NCBI RefSeq assembly: GCF_009913435.1
Contig: NZ_CP047895.1
Coordinates: 1,992,501-2,056,500, forward strand
From: Sphingomonas changnyeongensis
GTDB lineage: Bacteria > Pseudomonadota > Alphaproteobacteria > Sphingomonadales > Sphingomonadaceae
DNA: 64,000 bases
Direction of reading: 5' to 3'
Within the stretch, counting starts at the first letter, position 1. Every line of letters begins with the position of its first letter. This document shows positions 47,183-56,245 of this stretch, piece after piece. Under the pieces are notes generated by a model. It had not been told where the DNA came from. It was given only the letters and a program-made list of their open reading frames with translations, and searched no databases. A program made the position numbers and the translations under genes.

Positions 47183-48242
47183 CCAGATCACCCGTGCGCG
47201 CGGGCAGGTCATCCCCTCGGGGCGGGTTCAGGTCGTCCAGGCGGCGACTGACGGCGTCATCACCCGCATCCTGGTGCGCGACGGCCAGCGGGTCGAGCGC
47301 GGGCAGCTGCTTGTCGCGCTTGACCGGGTCAAGGCGGGGGCTGCGGTGGATGACGGGCGCGCCCGGGTGGCGGCGCTGCGCGCGGCGCTCGCCCGGATCG
47401 AAGCCGAACTGTCCGGGGGCGCGCTGGTGCCGACGGCGGACCTTGCCGCCTATCCGGAGGTGGTCGAGAATCAGCGGCTGCTGCTCACGCGGCGGCGGCA
47501 GGCGCTGGCTGCCGATGTGGGCGCGCTTTCGGCGCAGCTGTCGCTCGCGCGGCAGGAGCTGGAGCTGAACCGGCCGCTTGTCGGCAGCGGCGACGTCGCC
47601 CGTGCCGAACTGATCCGGCTTGAACGGCAGGTTACCGATCTCCGGGGGCAGATCGCCAGCCGCCGCAGCCGCTATCTGGAGGAGCTTCAGGCCGAACAGG
47701 TGCGGGTGCGCGAGGAACTGGCAAGTGCGGAACAGGCGCTGACGCAGCGCACCGACGATCTGGGCAATGCCGAGCTGCGCGCACCCGTGTCGGGCCTGGT
47801 CAGCAACCTCAAGGTCGCGACCATTGGCGGCGTCGTGCGCGCCGGCGAGGAGATCATGCAGATCGTGCCCGACCGCGCCGAGCTGATCGTCGAGGCGCGC
47901 GTCTCGCCGGCAGAGATCGCCTTCATCCGCCCGGGGCAGAGCGCGTCGGTGAAGTTCGATGCCTATGACTCGTCCGTCTATGGCGGGGCCGAGGGGCGGG
48001 TGACCTTCGTCAATCCCGACACGACGACCGGTCAGGCGGCGAATGGCGCGCAGGAAAGCTATTACCGCGTGCAGCTGACCGCCGATCCGCGCACCATGCG
48101 GCCGCACCGGGCGGGCGAAAAGATCGTGATCCAGCCCGGGATGACGGCAACGGCCGAGATCAGAACGGGCGAGACGACCGTTTTCCGATATCTGACCAAG
48201 CCGATTCTGAAGACAACCGCAGAATCCATGACGGAACGCTGA
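47091..48242 (+). CDS. HlyD-family type I secretion periplasmic adaptor
   Basis: The 383-residue membrane fusion protein has one N-terminal transmembrane segment (SIVIIGLSSVAVIAFLVWSIW). The split lipoyl halves are GRVQVVQAATDGVITRILVRDGQRV and ELRAPVSGLVSNLKVATIGGVV, separated by a coiled-coil hairpin. A C-terminal beta-barrel region follows (IRPGQSASVKFDAYDSSVYGG, VIQPGMTATAEIRTG). It bridges the ABC exporter and the TolC-like channel. Two adjacent ATGs (47091, 47094) could start it. No RTX-type substrate gene is adjacent; the next gene is a small membrane protein. Confidence 0.92.
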   Translation: MMRHRESIVIIGLSSVAVIAFLVWSIWAELDQITRARGQVIPSGRVQVVQAATDGVITRILVRDGQRVERGQLLVALDRVKAGAAVDDGRARVAALRAALARIEAELSGGALVPTADLAAYPEVVENQRLLLTRRRQALAADVGALSAQLSLARQELELNRPLVGSGDVARAELIRLERQVTDLRGQIASRRSRYLEELQAEQVRVREELASAEQALTQRTDDLGNAELRAPVSGLVSNLKVATIGGVVRAGEEIMQIVPDRAELIVEARVSPAEIAFIRPGQSASVKFDAYDSSVYGGAEGRVTFVNPDTTTGQAANGAQESYYRVQLTADPRTMRPHRAGEKIVIQPGMTATAEIRTGETTVFRYLTKPILKTTAESMTER

Positions 48243-48450
48243 TATCGTAACAGGATCTTAACCTTTGGCCGGTTAGGCGAGATCGCGCGTGTGGGCGGTG
48301 TTTCTCATGCGCCGGGCGGTGCAGGGTGTGCGACTTGTTCAAGGGAGCACAGCTTGTGCAGTCGAGCGTGGCGAGTTTATGGTTGAATCGGTTAGGGCTT
48401 CGTGCCAAAGCCATCGAACGGACCGAAAGTTAATAAAGGGAGTGTCCAGA

Positions 48451-48702
48451 ATGGGTTTCCGTAAAGCAGCGACCGTGGCGATTGCCGCGCTGTCGATGAT
48501 TGCCGTGCCCTCGGCCGCCATGGCGGCTCAGGCTTCGGCGTCGAAGCTCTCGGTCAGCGGCGCTTCGGTGCGCGCTGGTGAAAAGGTTGAAGGTAATGAG
48601 CTGGCTGGTGGCAGCCTGATCATCGCCGTTCTGGCCGCTGCCGCGGTTGTCGCGGGCATCGTGATCGCGACCGACAGCGACGACGAGCCGAACAGCCCGT
48701 AA
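48451..48702 (+). CDS. Small exported membrane protein, unknown function
   Basis: The 83-residue protein has a signal peptide (MGFRKAATVAIAALSMIAVPSAAMA), a short Ser/Ala-rich spacer (SKLSVSGASVRAGEK), a second hydrophobic segment (GSLIIAVLAAAAVVAGIVIA) and an acidic end TDSDDEPNSP. I have seen this kind of short protein with an acidic DD-P-SP end in sphingomonads, but no function is known to me. It lies 208 bases after the HlyD gene, has its own GGGAG ribosome-binding site and an A/T-rich leader (TTAATAAAGG), and is followed by a strong terminator, so it is probably a separate, well-expressed gene. Confidence 0.8.
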   Translation: MGFRKAATVAIAALSMIAVPSAAMAAQASASKLSVSGASVRAGEKVEGNELAGGSLIIAVLAAAAVVAGIVIATDSDDEPNSP

Positions 48703-48730
48703 GCTTCAGCCTTTCCGGCAAGTTTATGGA

Positions 48731-48760
48731 GGGGCGACCTGAAAGGGTCGCCCCTTTTTT
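48731..48760 (+). terminator. Rho-independent terminator after the small membrane protein gene
   Basis: GGGGCGACC pairs perfectly with GGTCGCCCC across a TGAAAG loop, followed by six T. Strong intrinsic terminator. Confidence 0.92.
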
Positions 48761-48846
48761 CTTGCCTTTGGCGGGCCGATACCCAAATCGGCCGCCTGCC
48801 GGCAGCTCAGCCGGCGGACAGTCAGGATGACGGGAACGGACAGGCC

Positions 48847-49380
48847 ATGGCGGACGAGACTGCGACCTTTGCCGGCGGATGCTTCTGGTGCACCGAGGCG
48901 GTGTTTGACGATGTGATCGGCGTCCAGTCGGTCGAAAGCGGCTATATCGGCGGCCATGTCGCCAGCCCCACCTACCAGCAGGTGTGCAATGGCGACACCG
49001 GCCATGCCGAGGCGGTGCGCATCGTGTTCGATCCCGCGGTGATCGCCTATGGCGACCTGCTCGACATCTTCTTTGCCACCCATGATCCGACTCAGCTCAA
49101 CCGCCAGGGCAACGATGTCGGCACCCAGTATCGCTCGGCCATCTTTCCGCATTCGCCCGAACAGGAGGCCGAGGCCCGCGCCGCCATCGCGCGTGCGCAG
49201 GCGGACTGGGCCGATCCGGTCGTGACCAGGATCGAGGCCGATGGCCCGTGGTGGCCGGCTGAGGATTATCATCAGGAATATTTCGCCCGCATGGGCGACC
49301 AGAATCCCTATTGCATGGCGGTGGTCGCGCCCAAACTGCGCAAGTTCCGCAAGAGCTTTGCCGAGCGGCTGAAGCGCTGA
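48847..49380 (+). CDS. msrA: Peptide-methionine (S)-S-oxide reductase MsrA
   Basis: Repairs methionine-S-sulfoxide in proteins. The 177-residue protein has the catalytic GGCFWCTEAVFDDV near the N-terminus, GYIGGHVASPTYQQVCNGDTGHAEA, DPTQLNRQGNDVGTQYRSAIF and YHQEYFAR. All MsrA blocks are in order. No msrB is fused or adjacent. It is oriented with galU, 64 bases upstream of it. Confidence 0.97.
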   Translation: MADETATFAGGCFWCTEAVFDDVIGVQSVESGYIGGHVASPTYQQVCNGDTGHAEAVRIVFDPAVIAYGDLLDIFFATHDPTQLNRQGNDVGTQYRSAIFPHSPEQEAEARAAIARAQADWADPVVTRIEADGPWWPAEDYHQEYFARMGDQNPYCMAVVAPKLRKFRKSFAERLKR

Positions 49381-49444
49381 AACGCGTGGCGCGAGCCCGG
49401 CGTCTTGGCTATGGCGCGCGCCAGCACACAGGGGAGAAGGGGCG

Positions 49445-50320
49445 ATGAAACCGTTGCGCAAGGCGGTGTTCCCGGTGGCCGGCCTCGGCACCCGGAACCT
49501 GCCGGCCACCAAATCGGTGCCGAAGGAAATGCTGCCGGTCGTCGACCGGCCGCTCATTCAATATGCGGTCGACGAGGCGCTGGCTGCCGGGATCGAGCAG
49601 CTGATCTTTGTCACCGGGCGCGGCAAGGCGGCGATGGAGGATTATTTCGACATCGCCTATGAACTGGAACGCACGATGGCCGATCGCGGCAAGTCGCTGG
49701 CGCCGCTTGCCGGCACCCGGCTGCCGCCCGGCCAGATGGCGTTCGTGCGCCAGCAGGAGCCGCTGGGGCTGGGCCATGCCGTGTGGTGCGCGCGGCACCT
49801 GGTGGGCGACGAGCCGTTTGCGGTGCTGCTGGTCGACGAATTGCTGTGGAACCCCGCCTGTCCGTCGATCAGCCAGCTTGCCGAAACCTATGCCGAGACC
49901 GGCGGCAACGTGATTTCGGTGCTCGAGGTGCCGGACAGCCAGACCCATCGTTACGGCATCGTCGATCCCGGCGCGGTGAGCGGCGATGTGACCGAGGTGC
50001 GCGGGCTGGTTGAAAAGCCTGCCCCCGGCACCGCGCCGTCGCGGCTGGCGGCGATCGGGCGCTATGTGCTCCAGCCCGAGGTGATGCGGGTGCTCGAAAC
50101 CCAGGAACGCGGCGCGGGCGGCGAGATCCAGCTGACCGACGCGCTCGCCCAGCTGATCGGGCAGCAGCCCTTTCACGCCCGCACCTTTCGCGGCGCGCGC
50201 TATGACTGTGGCGACAAGACCGGTTTCGTGCAGGCCAATCTCGCGCTGGCGCTCGAACGGGTGGACATCGGCGCGGATGTGCGCGCCTTTGCCGAGGCGA
50301 TGGTCGGCCGGGGCGGCTGA
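49445..50320 (+). CDS. galU: UTP-glucose-1-phosphate uridylyltransferase
   Basis: Makes UDP-glucose, a precursor for surface polysaccharides. The 291-residue protein has the nucleotidyltransferase start FPVAGLGTRNLPATKSVPKE (one residue differing from the usual RFLPATK), then QYAVDEALAAGIEQLIFVTGRGK, QQEPLGLGHAVWCAR, and the LVEKPAPG and GGEIQLTDALAQL motifs. GGGGAGAAGGGG supports the start. The convergent wecB and nearby UDP-GlcA epimerase make this a sugar-nucleotide neighbourhood. Confidence 0.96.
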   Translation: MKPLRKAVFPVAGLGTRNLPATKSVPKEMLPVVDRPLIQYAVDEALAAGIEQLIFVTGRGKAAMEDYFDIAYELERTMADRGKSLAPLAGTRLPPGQMAFVRQQEPLGLGHAVWCARHLVGDEPFAVLLVDELLWNPACPSISQLAETYAETGGNVISVLEVPDSQTHRYGIVDPGAVSGDVTEVRGLVEKPAPGTAPSRLAAIGRYVLQPEVMRVLETQERGAGGEIQLTDALAQLIGQQPFHARTFRGARYDCGDKTGFVQANLALALERVDIGADVRAFAEAMVGRGG

Positions 50321-50359
50321 AGGCTCGCCGGTCGACAGGATTCAGGGCTTCGTGGCGTC

Positions 50360-51508
50360 TCAGGCCGGCAGGTCGGCATAGGCGGGCTCCGGACTGCGGG
50401 TCCGGGCCGCCGCCAGCAGCTCGCTGATCCGCCGCGCGGCCCCTGCTGTGCCGAACGGGTAGAGCGGCGCGCGTTTCCCGCCGGGCTGGCCGAGATGACG
50501 CATCGCCGCAGCGATGATCCGTTCGGGCGCGCGGCCGACCAGCTCAGCGGCCCCGGCATCGATCGCCTCGGTGCGCTCGGTCGTCTCGCGCAGGATCAGC
50601 ACGGGCACGCCCATGGCCGGGGCTTCTTCCTGCAGGCCGCCACTGTCGGTCAGCACCAGCCGGGCGGAGTCCAGCACGTGCAGCAGCGAGGCATAGTCGA
50701 GCGGCTCGACAAGCCTGATGCCCGGCGCATCCGCCAGCCGGTCGGTGATGATCCGCCGGACCTCGGGTGCCGGATGGACCGGCATCAGAATGTGCGCGGC
50801 CCCCCGCGCCGCGATGGCGCGCAGGGCCATCGTAATGCCGGCAAGCGGTTCCCCCAGCGTCTCGCGCCTATGGCAGGTCGTGAGCACGATCGGGCGGTCC
50901 CCGGCCCCGGCCACCAGATCGCGCCCGCGCGCGCCGAGCGAAGGATCGCCGCGCAGCCGGTCGCGCATCTGCTCCAGCGCGTCGATCACCGTGTTGCCGG
51001 TCAGATGGACGCGGGCAGCGGGCACATTTTCGTCGAGCAGCGCCTGCACCGCGCGCCGCGTGGGCGCGAAATGCAGCCCGGCAACCGTGGCGATCATCCG
51101 CCTGTGCGCCTCTTCGGGCCAGGGATGATCGAGCGAACCGCTGCGCAGCCCGGCTTCGACATGGGCGACGGGCAGCTGCCGGTAATGGGCGGCGAGCGCC
51201 CCGGCGAGGGCGCTGGCCGTGTCGCCCTGCACGATCACCTGATCGGGGGCGATGCGGTCGATCGCCGCGCCGGTTTCGGCCAGCAGCCGGCCGAACAGAA
51301 TGTCGAGTGGCTGGCCCTCGACCATCAGATCGAGCGCATGATCGGCGACGATGCCGAACAGTTGCAATGCCGCACACGCCAGATCGCGGTGCTGGCCGGT
51401 AAAGCACACGGAAACATCGAACCGAATGTCATCGCGCATCGCCAAGATCAGCGGGGCGAGCTTGATCGCTTCCGGCCGAGTGCCGAATATGAACATGATC
51501 CTGGCCAT
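50360..51508 (-). CDS. wecB: UDP-N-acetylglucosamine 2-epimerase (non-hydrolysing)
   Basis: Converts UDP-GlcNAc to UDP-ManNAc for exopolysaccharide or enterobacterial-common-antigen-like glycans. The 382-residue protein has MARIMFIFGTRPEAIKLAPLIL, VIVQGDTASALAGALAA, HVEAGLRSGSLDHPWPEEAHR, and LTDSGGLQEEAPAMGVPVLILRETTERTEAI. These are the standard blocks. The start at 51508 is the canonical one; an in-frame ATG further upstream adds 21 residues without family sequence. It converges with galU. Confidence 0.95.
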   Translation of the reverse strand: MARIMFIFGTRPEAIKLAPLILAMRDDIRFDVSVCFTGQHRDLACAALQLFGIVADHALDLMVEGQPLDILFGRLLAETGAAIDRIAPDQVIVQGDTASALAGALAAHYRQLPVAHVEAGLRSGSLDHPWPEEAHRRMIATVAGLHFAPTRRAVQALLDENVPAARVHLTGNTVIDALEQMRDRLRGDPSLGARGRDLVAGAGDRPIVLTTCHRRETLGEPLAGITMALRAIAARGAAHILMPVHPAPEVRRIITDRLADAPGIRLVEPLDYASLLHVLDSARLVLTDSGGLQEEAPAMGVPVLILRETTERTEAIDAGAAELVGRAPERIIAAAMRHLGQPGGKRAPLYPFGTAGAARRISELLAAARTRSPEPAYADLPA

Positions 51509-51670
51509 CAACGCCCCCGCATGTCCCTGTCTGAGAACAGTGGATGGCTTGTCCTTAGGACAACAGACCATGCGTCAGGCAAGACCAAAGCTGGATAATG
51601 ATCCGTCCCGGATGTTTCTTCCTTGCGTCCCGGGCGGTGGCAGTAATCCGTCCGGATCCGAGCGGCTCTC

Positions 51671-51689
51671 GATCCGATTGCATCGGATC
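51671..51689. repeat. Perfect 8-bp inverted repeat upstream of wecB
   Basis: GATCCGAT-TGC-ATCGGATC lies 25 bases before the 47-bp element. It is perfectly symmetric around three bases and also sits 163 bases upstream of the wecB start. It could be an operator or an additional hairpin of a composite repeat. Confidence 0.55.
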
Positions 51690-51713
51690 GGCTGCTCGGG
51701 GCTTTTGTTTGCC

Positions 51714-51760
51714 GCGTTTTGCGAGCCGCCGGGTGGTTCCACCCGGCTCGAAAACGCTCT
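51714..51760. repeat. 47-bp palindromic repeat element, copy 2
   Basis: The arms GCGTTTTGCGAGCCGCCGGG and CCCGGCTCGAAAACGC pair around GTGGTTCCAC-type bases; the end CTCT merges into the stop codon (51759-51761) of the epimerase gene on the minus strand. It is identical to copy 1 (18670-18716) at 43 of 47 positions. In the epimerase mRNA the hairpin would follow the stop codon immediately. Confidence 0.85.
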
Positions 51761-52757
51761 AGCCGCCGCGATAGGCGCGGAACCAGTCGACAAAGGCGGG
51801 GATGCCCTGATCGAGCGCCGTGCGGGGGCGATAGCCGAGATCGGCGGCAATCGCGCTCACATCGGCAAAAGTGTCCTTCACGTCGCCGGGCTGCATCGGC
51901 TTTTCCTCGCGGATCGCCGGGCGGCCGCAGGCCTGTTCGATCAGGTCGATCAGCCGGGTCAGCGGCTCGGACCGGCTGTTGCCGATATTGTAGAGGCGGT
52001 GCGGGGCGACGCTGCCGCCGGCCTTGGGCTGGCCGTCATCGGGCGGCGGCGCATCGAGACAGGCGACCACCCCGTCGATGATATCGTCGATGAAGGTGAA
52101 ATCGCGGCGCATGTCGCCATGGTTGAACACGCTGATCGGCCGACCGCTGAGGATCGCGTCGGTGAACAGCCAGGGGGCCATGTCCGGCCGGCCCCAGGGG
52201 CCATAGACGGTGAAGAAACGCAGGCCGGTGAGCGGGATGCGGTAGAGATGGGCGTAGGTCTCGCTCATCAGCTCGTCGGCCTTTTTGGTCGCGGCATAGA
52301 GCGACACCGGATGGTCGACCCGGTCCTCGACGCGGAACGGCAGCTGGGTGTTGCCGCCATAGACGGACGAGGACGAGGCATAGACCATCGGCACCCGGCG
52401 TTCGCGCGCCACTTCGAGCATGTTCAGATGCCCGACCAGATTGGCCTGGGCATAGGCGCGGGGGTTTTCGATCGAATAGCGGACGCCCGCCTGCGCGCCG
52501 AGATGGGCGATACGCGCGAAATCGAGCCCGGCCAGCGCGGTGCCGAGCGCATCATGATCGGCGAAATCGCAGCGGATCAGCCGGAAGCGCGCCCCGTGCC
52601 GCCGCGCCAGTTCGGCGGCGCGATCTTCCTTCAGCTGCGGCAGATAATAGGGCACGAAGCTGTCGATGCCGATCACGGTTTCGCCGGCCGCCATCAGCCG
52701 GTCGGCCAGGTGAAAGCCGATAAAGCCGGCAGCACCGGTCACCAATGTCGTCATCAT
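51759..52757 (-). CDS. UDP-glucuronate 4-epimerase-like NAD-dependent epimerase
   Basis: The 332-residue extended SDR has the NAD motif VTGAAGFIGFHLADRL and the catalytic pair in PVSLYAATKKADELM. The RFFTVYGPWGRPDMAPWLF segment, with a Ser-rich MVYASSSSVYGG, is characteristic of UDP-glucuronate/UDP-glucose 4-epimerases of the CapI/LpsL type. It would produce UDP-galacturonate for capsule or LPS. It directly follows the Sua5-type gene with no gap. The stop codon overlaps the 47-bp palindromic element. Confidence 0.9.
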   Translation of the reverse strand: MMTTLVTGAAGFIGFHLADRLMAAGETVIGIDSFVPYYLPQLKEDRAAELARRHGARFRLIRCDFADHDALGTALAGLDFARIAHLGAQAGVRYSIENPRAYAQANLVGHLNMLEVARERRVPMVYASSSSVYGGNTQLPFRVEDRVDHPVSLYAATKKADELMSETYAHLYRIPLTGLRFFTVYGPWGRPDMAPWLFTDAILSGRPISVFNHGDMRRDFTFIDDIIDGVVACLDAPPPDDGQPKAGGSVAPHRLYNIGNSRSEPLTRLIDLIEQACGRPAIREEKPMQPGDVKDTFADVSAIAADLGYRPRTALDQGIPAFVDWFRAYRGG

Positions 52758-53684
52758 TCACCCCCGATGGGCGGCCCGGGCAAGCCGGTCGCGGATGGCA
52801 AGGCCCAGGCCTTTGGCCGGCACGGGCGCGACGGCGATGCGCGCCCGGTCCGATTCGTCGGCCTGGTGGAGCAGGTCGAATAGCCGGGCGGCGGCTTCGA
52901 CAAGGTTACCATCGGCGCTGAGCGTCGCATCGCCGGCCACGGCGCCGAAGCCGATCAGATATTCATCCGGCAGCGCGGTTTCGGCATCGAGGCGCAGCGG
53001 CTTGTGCGGGGCATAATGGCTGCTCAGCTGGCCGGGGGCTTCGACCGCCGCCGGTCCGTCGGGCACCACCGCCGACAGCTCATCCGCGCCGATCGGGCCG
53101 GGGCGCAGCAGCCGGGTGCAACCGTCCGCAACCTTGACGATCGTCGATTCAAGCCCCGCTGCCGTCGCCCCGGCGTCGAGGATCAGCGGGATCCGCCCCG
53201 CCAGCGTCTTCATGACATGGGCGGCGCGCGTCGGGCTGATCGTCCCGCTCAGATTGGCCGATGGCGCGGCGAGCGGGCGGCCGACCGCCGCGATCAGCGC
53301 GCGCATCGCCGGATGCGCGGGCATGCGCAGCGCCACCGTCGGCAGACCGGCGGTGACGATGGCGGGCAGGGTGCCGCGATGCGGCAGCACGAGGGTGAGC
53401 GGCCCCGGCCAGTAGCGCGCGGCGAGTGCGCGCGCGGCGGCGTCGAACTGCGCCAGTTCCTCCGCCATCCCCATGTCGGCGACATGGACGATCAGCGGGT
53501 TGAACGCGGGCCGCCCCTTGGCCGCGTAGATGCCGGCGACCGCAGCTGCATCGGTCGCGTCGGCGGCGAGGCCGTAGACCGTCTCGGTCGGCACGGCGAC
53601 GCACGCACCTGCGCGGATCAGGGCGGCGGCTTCGGCGATGCCGGCGGCATCCGCCGGGATGATGCGGGTGTTTGAGCGGCTCAC
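52758..53684 (-). CDS. L-threonylcarbamoyladenylate synthase (Sua5/TsaC type)
   Basis: Makes threonylcarbamoyl-AMP for the t6A modification of tRNA. The 308-residue protein has the YrdC domain with VAVPTETVYGLAADA, the basic KGRPAFNPLIVHV motif and the SANLSGTISPT block. A linker and a C-terminal Sua5 domain (SSHYAPHKPLRLD) follow. The two-domain length marks it as Sua5-type rather than the shorter TsaC. Its 3' end abuts the epimerase start. It is divergent from the acyl-CoA dehydrogenase gene. Confidence 0.94.
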   Translation of the reverse strand: MSRSNTRIIPADAAGIAEAAALIRAGACVAVPTETVYGLAADATDAAAVAGIYAAKGRPAFNPLIVHVADMGMAEELAQFDAAARALAARYWPGPLTLVLPHRGTLPAIVTAGLPTVALRMPAHPAMRALIAAVGRPLAAPSANLSGTISPTRAAHVMKTLAGRIPLILDAGATAAGLESTIVKVADGCTRLLRPGPIGADELSAVVPDGPAAVEAPGQLSSHYAPHKPLRLDAETALPDEYLIGFGAVAGDATLSADGNLVEAAARLFDLLHQADESDRARIAVAPVPAKGLGLAIRDRLARAAHRG

Positions 53685-53727
53685 CGCCCCGCGCTATAGC
53701 CTTGCCGAGCCATTCTCAAGGAGCCCC

Positions 53728-55434
53728 ATGACCTACACCCCGCCCGTTGCCGAACAGCGTTTCGTGCTCGATCATGTCGTGCGCATCCAGGAACTGGCCG
53801 CGCACCCCGGCTTTGCCGATGCGACCCCCGATACGGTGGATGCGATCTTGGAAGGCGCCGGTGCCTTTGCGGCGGGCGAATATGCGCCGCTCAACCGCAT
53901 CGGCGATACCGTCGGCGCGCGCTGGCGGGACGGCGTGGTGACGATGCCCGAAGGCTATCGGGCCGCCTATCGCGCCTTTGTCGACAGCGGCTGGGGATCG
54001 ATCAACGGGCCGGTGGCCTTTGGCGGTCAGGGCCTGCCCTATGCGCTGGCGACCGTGGTGATGGAGGATCTGGGCACGGCCAATATGGGCTTTTCGCTCA
54101 TCAACATGCTGACCCCGGGCGCGATCGAGGCGCTGGTCGCGCATGGCTCGCCCGAACAACAGGCGACCTGGCTGCCGAAGCTGATCAGCGGCGAATGGAA
54201 CGGCACGATGAACCTGACCGAGCCGCAGGCCGGGTCCGATGTCGGCGCGCTGCGCACCAGCGCGACCCCGGCGGGCGATGGCAGCTGGCGCATCAAGGGG
54301 CAGAAAATCTACATCACCTTTGGCGAGCATGACCTGACGGACAATATCGTCCATCTCGTCCTTGCCCGCACCCCCGGCGCGCCGGCGGGCACCAAGGGGA
54401 TTTCGCTGTTCCTCGTCCCCAAATACCGGCTGAATGCCGATGGCACGCCCGGTGCGTTCAACGATGTGCGCTGCGTGTCGATCGAGCACAAGCTGGGCAT
54501 CAATGCCTCGCCCACCTGCACGCTCAGCTTTGGCGACAATGACGATTGCCATGGCTGGCTGATCGGCGCGGAAATGGCCGGCATGCGCGCGATGTTCACG
54601 ATGATGAACAATGCGCGGCTGAATGTCGGCCTGCAGGGCGTGCAGATCGCCGAGCGCGCGACCCAGCAGGCGCTGGGCTATGCGCGCGACCGGGTTCAGC
54701 TCGGCCAGCCGATCATCGAACATCCCGATGTGCGCCGGATGCTCGTGCGCATGCGCGCGCTGACCCAGGCGGCGCGCGCGCTCGTCTATTACGCGGCCGG
54801 CCAGGCCGACCGCGCCCATCTGGGCGACGATGCGGCGCGCGCCCGGCTCGACCTGCTGACCCCGCTCGCCAAGACCTGGGGCACCGATATCGGCTGCGAG
54901 GTCGCCTCGCTCGGCGTCCAGATCCATGGCGGCATGGGCTTTGTCGAGGAAACCGGCGCTGCCCAGCATTACCGCGATATCCGCATCGCCCCGATCTATG
55001 AGGGGACCAACGGCATCCAGGCGGCCGATCTGGTCAACCGCAAGCTGCCGATGGCGGGGGGCGAGGTGTTCGCGTCACTGGTCGCCGACATCCGCGCCGA
55101 GGCGGGGGACGAGGCCGGGCTGATGGCGCTTGTCGACGGCATCGAATCGGTCGCGCGCTGGATGCTGGGCAACGAGGCGTCGGTCGAAGACCGGCTTGCC
55201 GGCTCCTATCCGCTGACCACCATGTTGTCGGTCGCGACCGCCGGCTGGCTGATGGCGCGGCAGGCGCGGATCGCCGCGACCGAGGCGAGCGATCCCGGCT
55301 TTGCCGCGCTGAAGCAGGTCGCGGCGCGCTATTTCCTCGATCATGTCGTGCCCGAGGCGGCAGGGCTGGAGGCGGCGGCGCGCGGCGGCGCGGCGCTGTT
55401 CTACCAGCTCGATGCGGAAACGCTCGCCGCCTGA
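53728..55434 (+). CDS. Acyl-CoA dehydrogenase (DmdC-like, long form)
   Basis: 568-residue FAD enzyme oxidising an acyl-CoA thioester. Seen are the N-terminal extension YTPPVAEQRFVLDHVV, NLTEPQAGSDVGALRTSA (FAD/substrate loop), IKGQKIYITFGEHDL, GMRAMFTMMNNARLNVGLQG, and QIHGGMGFVEETGAAQHYRD with IAPIYEGTNGIQAADLV carrying the catalytic glutamate. The added C-terminal helical domain and length match the 3-methylmercaptopropionyl-CoA/long-form dehydrogenases. The actual substrate is unknown. The ATG at 53728 has AAGGAG directly upstream. Confidence 0.92.
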   Translation: MTYTPPVAEQRFVLDHVVRIQELAAHPGFADATPDTVDAILEGAGAFAAGEYAPLNRIGDTVGARWRDGVVTMPEGYRAAYRAFVDSGWGSINGPVAFGGQGLPYALATVVMEDLGTANMGFSLINMLTPGAIEALVAHGSPEQQATWLPKLISGEWNGTMNLTEPQAGSDVGALRTSATPAGDGSWRIKGQKIYITFGEHDLTDNIVHLVLARTPGAPAGTKGISLFLVPKYRLNADGTPGAFNDVRCVSIEHKLGINASPTCTLSFGDNDDCHGWLIGAEMAGMRAMFTMMNNARLNVGLQGVQIAERATQQALGYARDRVQLGQPIIEHPDVRRMLVRMRALTQAARALVYYAAGQADRAHLGDDAARARLDLLTPLAKTWGTDIGCEVASLGVQIHGGMGFVEETGAAQHYRDIRIAPIYEGTNGIQAADLVNRKLPMAGGEVFASLVADIRAEAGDEAGLMALVDGIESVARWMLGNEASVEDRLAGSYPLTTMLSVATAGWLMARQARIAATEASDPGFAALKQVAARYFLDHVVPEAAGLEAAARGGAALFYQLDAETLAA

Positions 55435-55492
55435 CGGGGCCGGTGGGCAGGGTGTTCCCCGGGGGCGTTGCCTCCGGGGGCGCCGCTCCGGA

Positions 55493-56245
55493 TCAGGTCT
55501 GGATGAACCAGCGCTCCGCGCCCTCAAGGCCGAGCGCGGTCAGCCGGCCGGACTGGTAGGCGCCGGTGTCGATGCCGATGCGGTTGGGCTGCTGATCGAC
55601 ATCGTCGGTGATGCTGTGGCCATGCACGACCACATGGCCGTGATCGCCGCGATAATCGAGGAAGTCGCCGCGGATCCAGCGCAGGTCGCCGCCCTGCTGC
55701 GCGTCAAGCGGCACGCGCGGGCGGATGCCGGCATGGACGAACAGATAATCGCCAGCGACGATCCGGTCTTCAAAGCCGCGCATGAAATCGGCATGGGCCG
55801 CCGGCACGATCTCCGCCAGCCGCGCGGCCAGCTCTTCGAAATCGAGCGCGTTATATTCGTCCTCGCTCAGGCCATAGCTGAGGATGGTCGCGCGTCCGCC
55901 GATCCGCACGAAGAAGCGCAGCGCCTCGGCCGAACCGGTCAGCGCCTTCAAAAACACTTCCTCGTGATTGCCCATCAGCACCCGGACCTTGCGGCCGCTG
56001 CCCGCAAGCGCGCGGACCCGTTCGACCACCCCGGCCGAATCCGGGCCGCGATCGACCAGATCACCGAGGAAGATCAGCTGGCTGTCGGCGGCCCCGCGTG
56101 CGCGGTCGTCGGCGTCGATGCGGAACAGCAGATCATCGAGCAGGTCGAGCCGGCCATGCACATCGCCGATCGCATAGATGCGCTGGCCGGCGGGGATGGC
56201 GGCGGGGGGCGGTGTAGGGGCGCGTCGGAAAAGACCAAGGACCAT
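55493..56245 (-). CDS. Metallophosphoesterase (serine/threonine phosphatase-like)
   Basis: About 250 residues of the calcineurin-like fold: GDVHGRLDLLDDLL, GDLVDRGPDSAGVV, LMGNHEE, then FVHAGIRPRVP and VVVHGHSIT. These give the dinuclear metal ligands (Asp, His, Asp, Asn, His, His). It resembles bacterial PP1-like/diadenosine tetraphosphatase enzymes; the substrate is unclear. I chose the start MVLGLFRRAP at 56245; an ATG at 56290 would add 15 residues. It converges with the acyl-CoA dehydrogenase gene. Confidence 0.87.
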   Translation of the reverse strand: MVLGLFRRAPTPPPAAIPAGQRIYAIGDVHGRLDLLDDLLFRIDADDRARGAADSQLIFLGDLVDRGPDSAGVVERVRALAGSGRKVRVLMGNHEEVFLKALTGSAEALRFFVRIGGRATILSYGLSEDEYNALDFEELAARLAEIVPAAHADFMRGFEDRIVAGDYLFVHAGIRPRVPLDAQQGGDLRWIRGDFLDYRGDHGHVVVHGHSITDDVDQQPNRIGIDTGAYQSGRLTALGLEGAERWFIQT

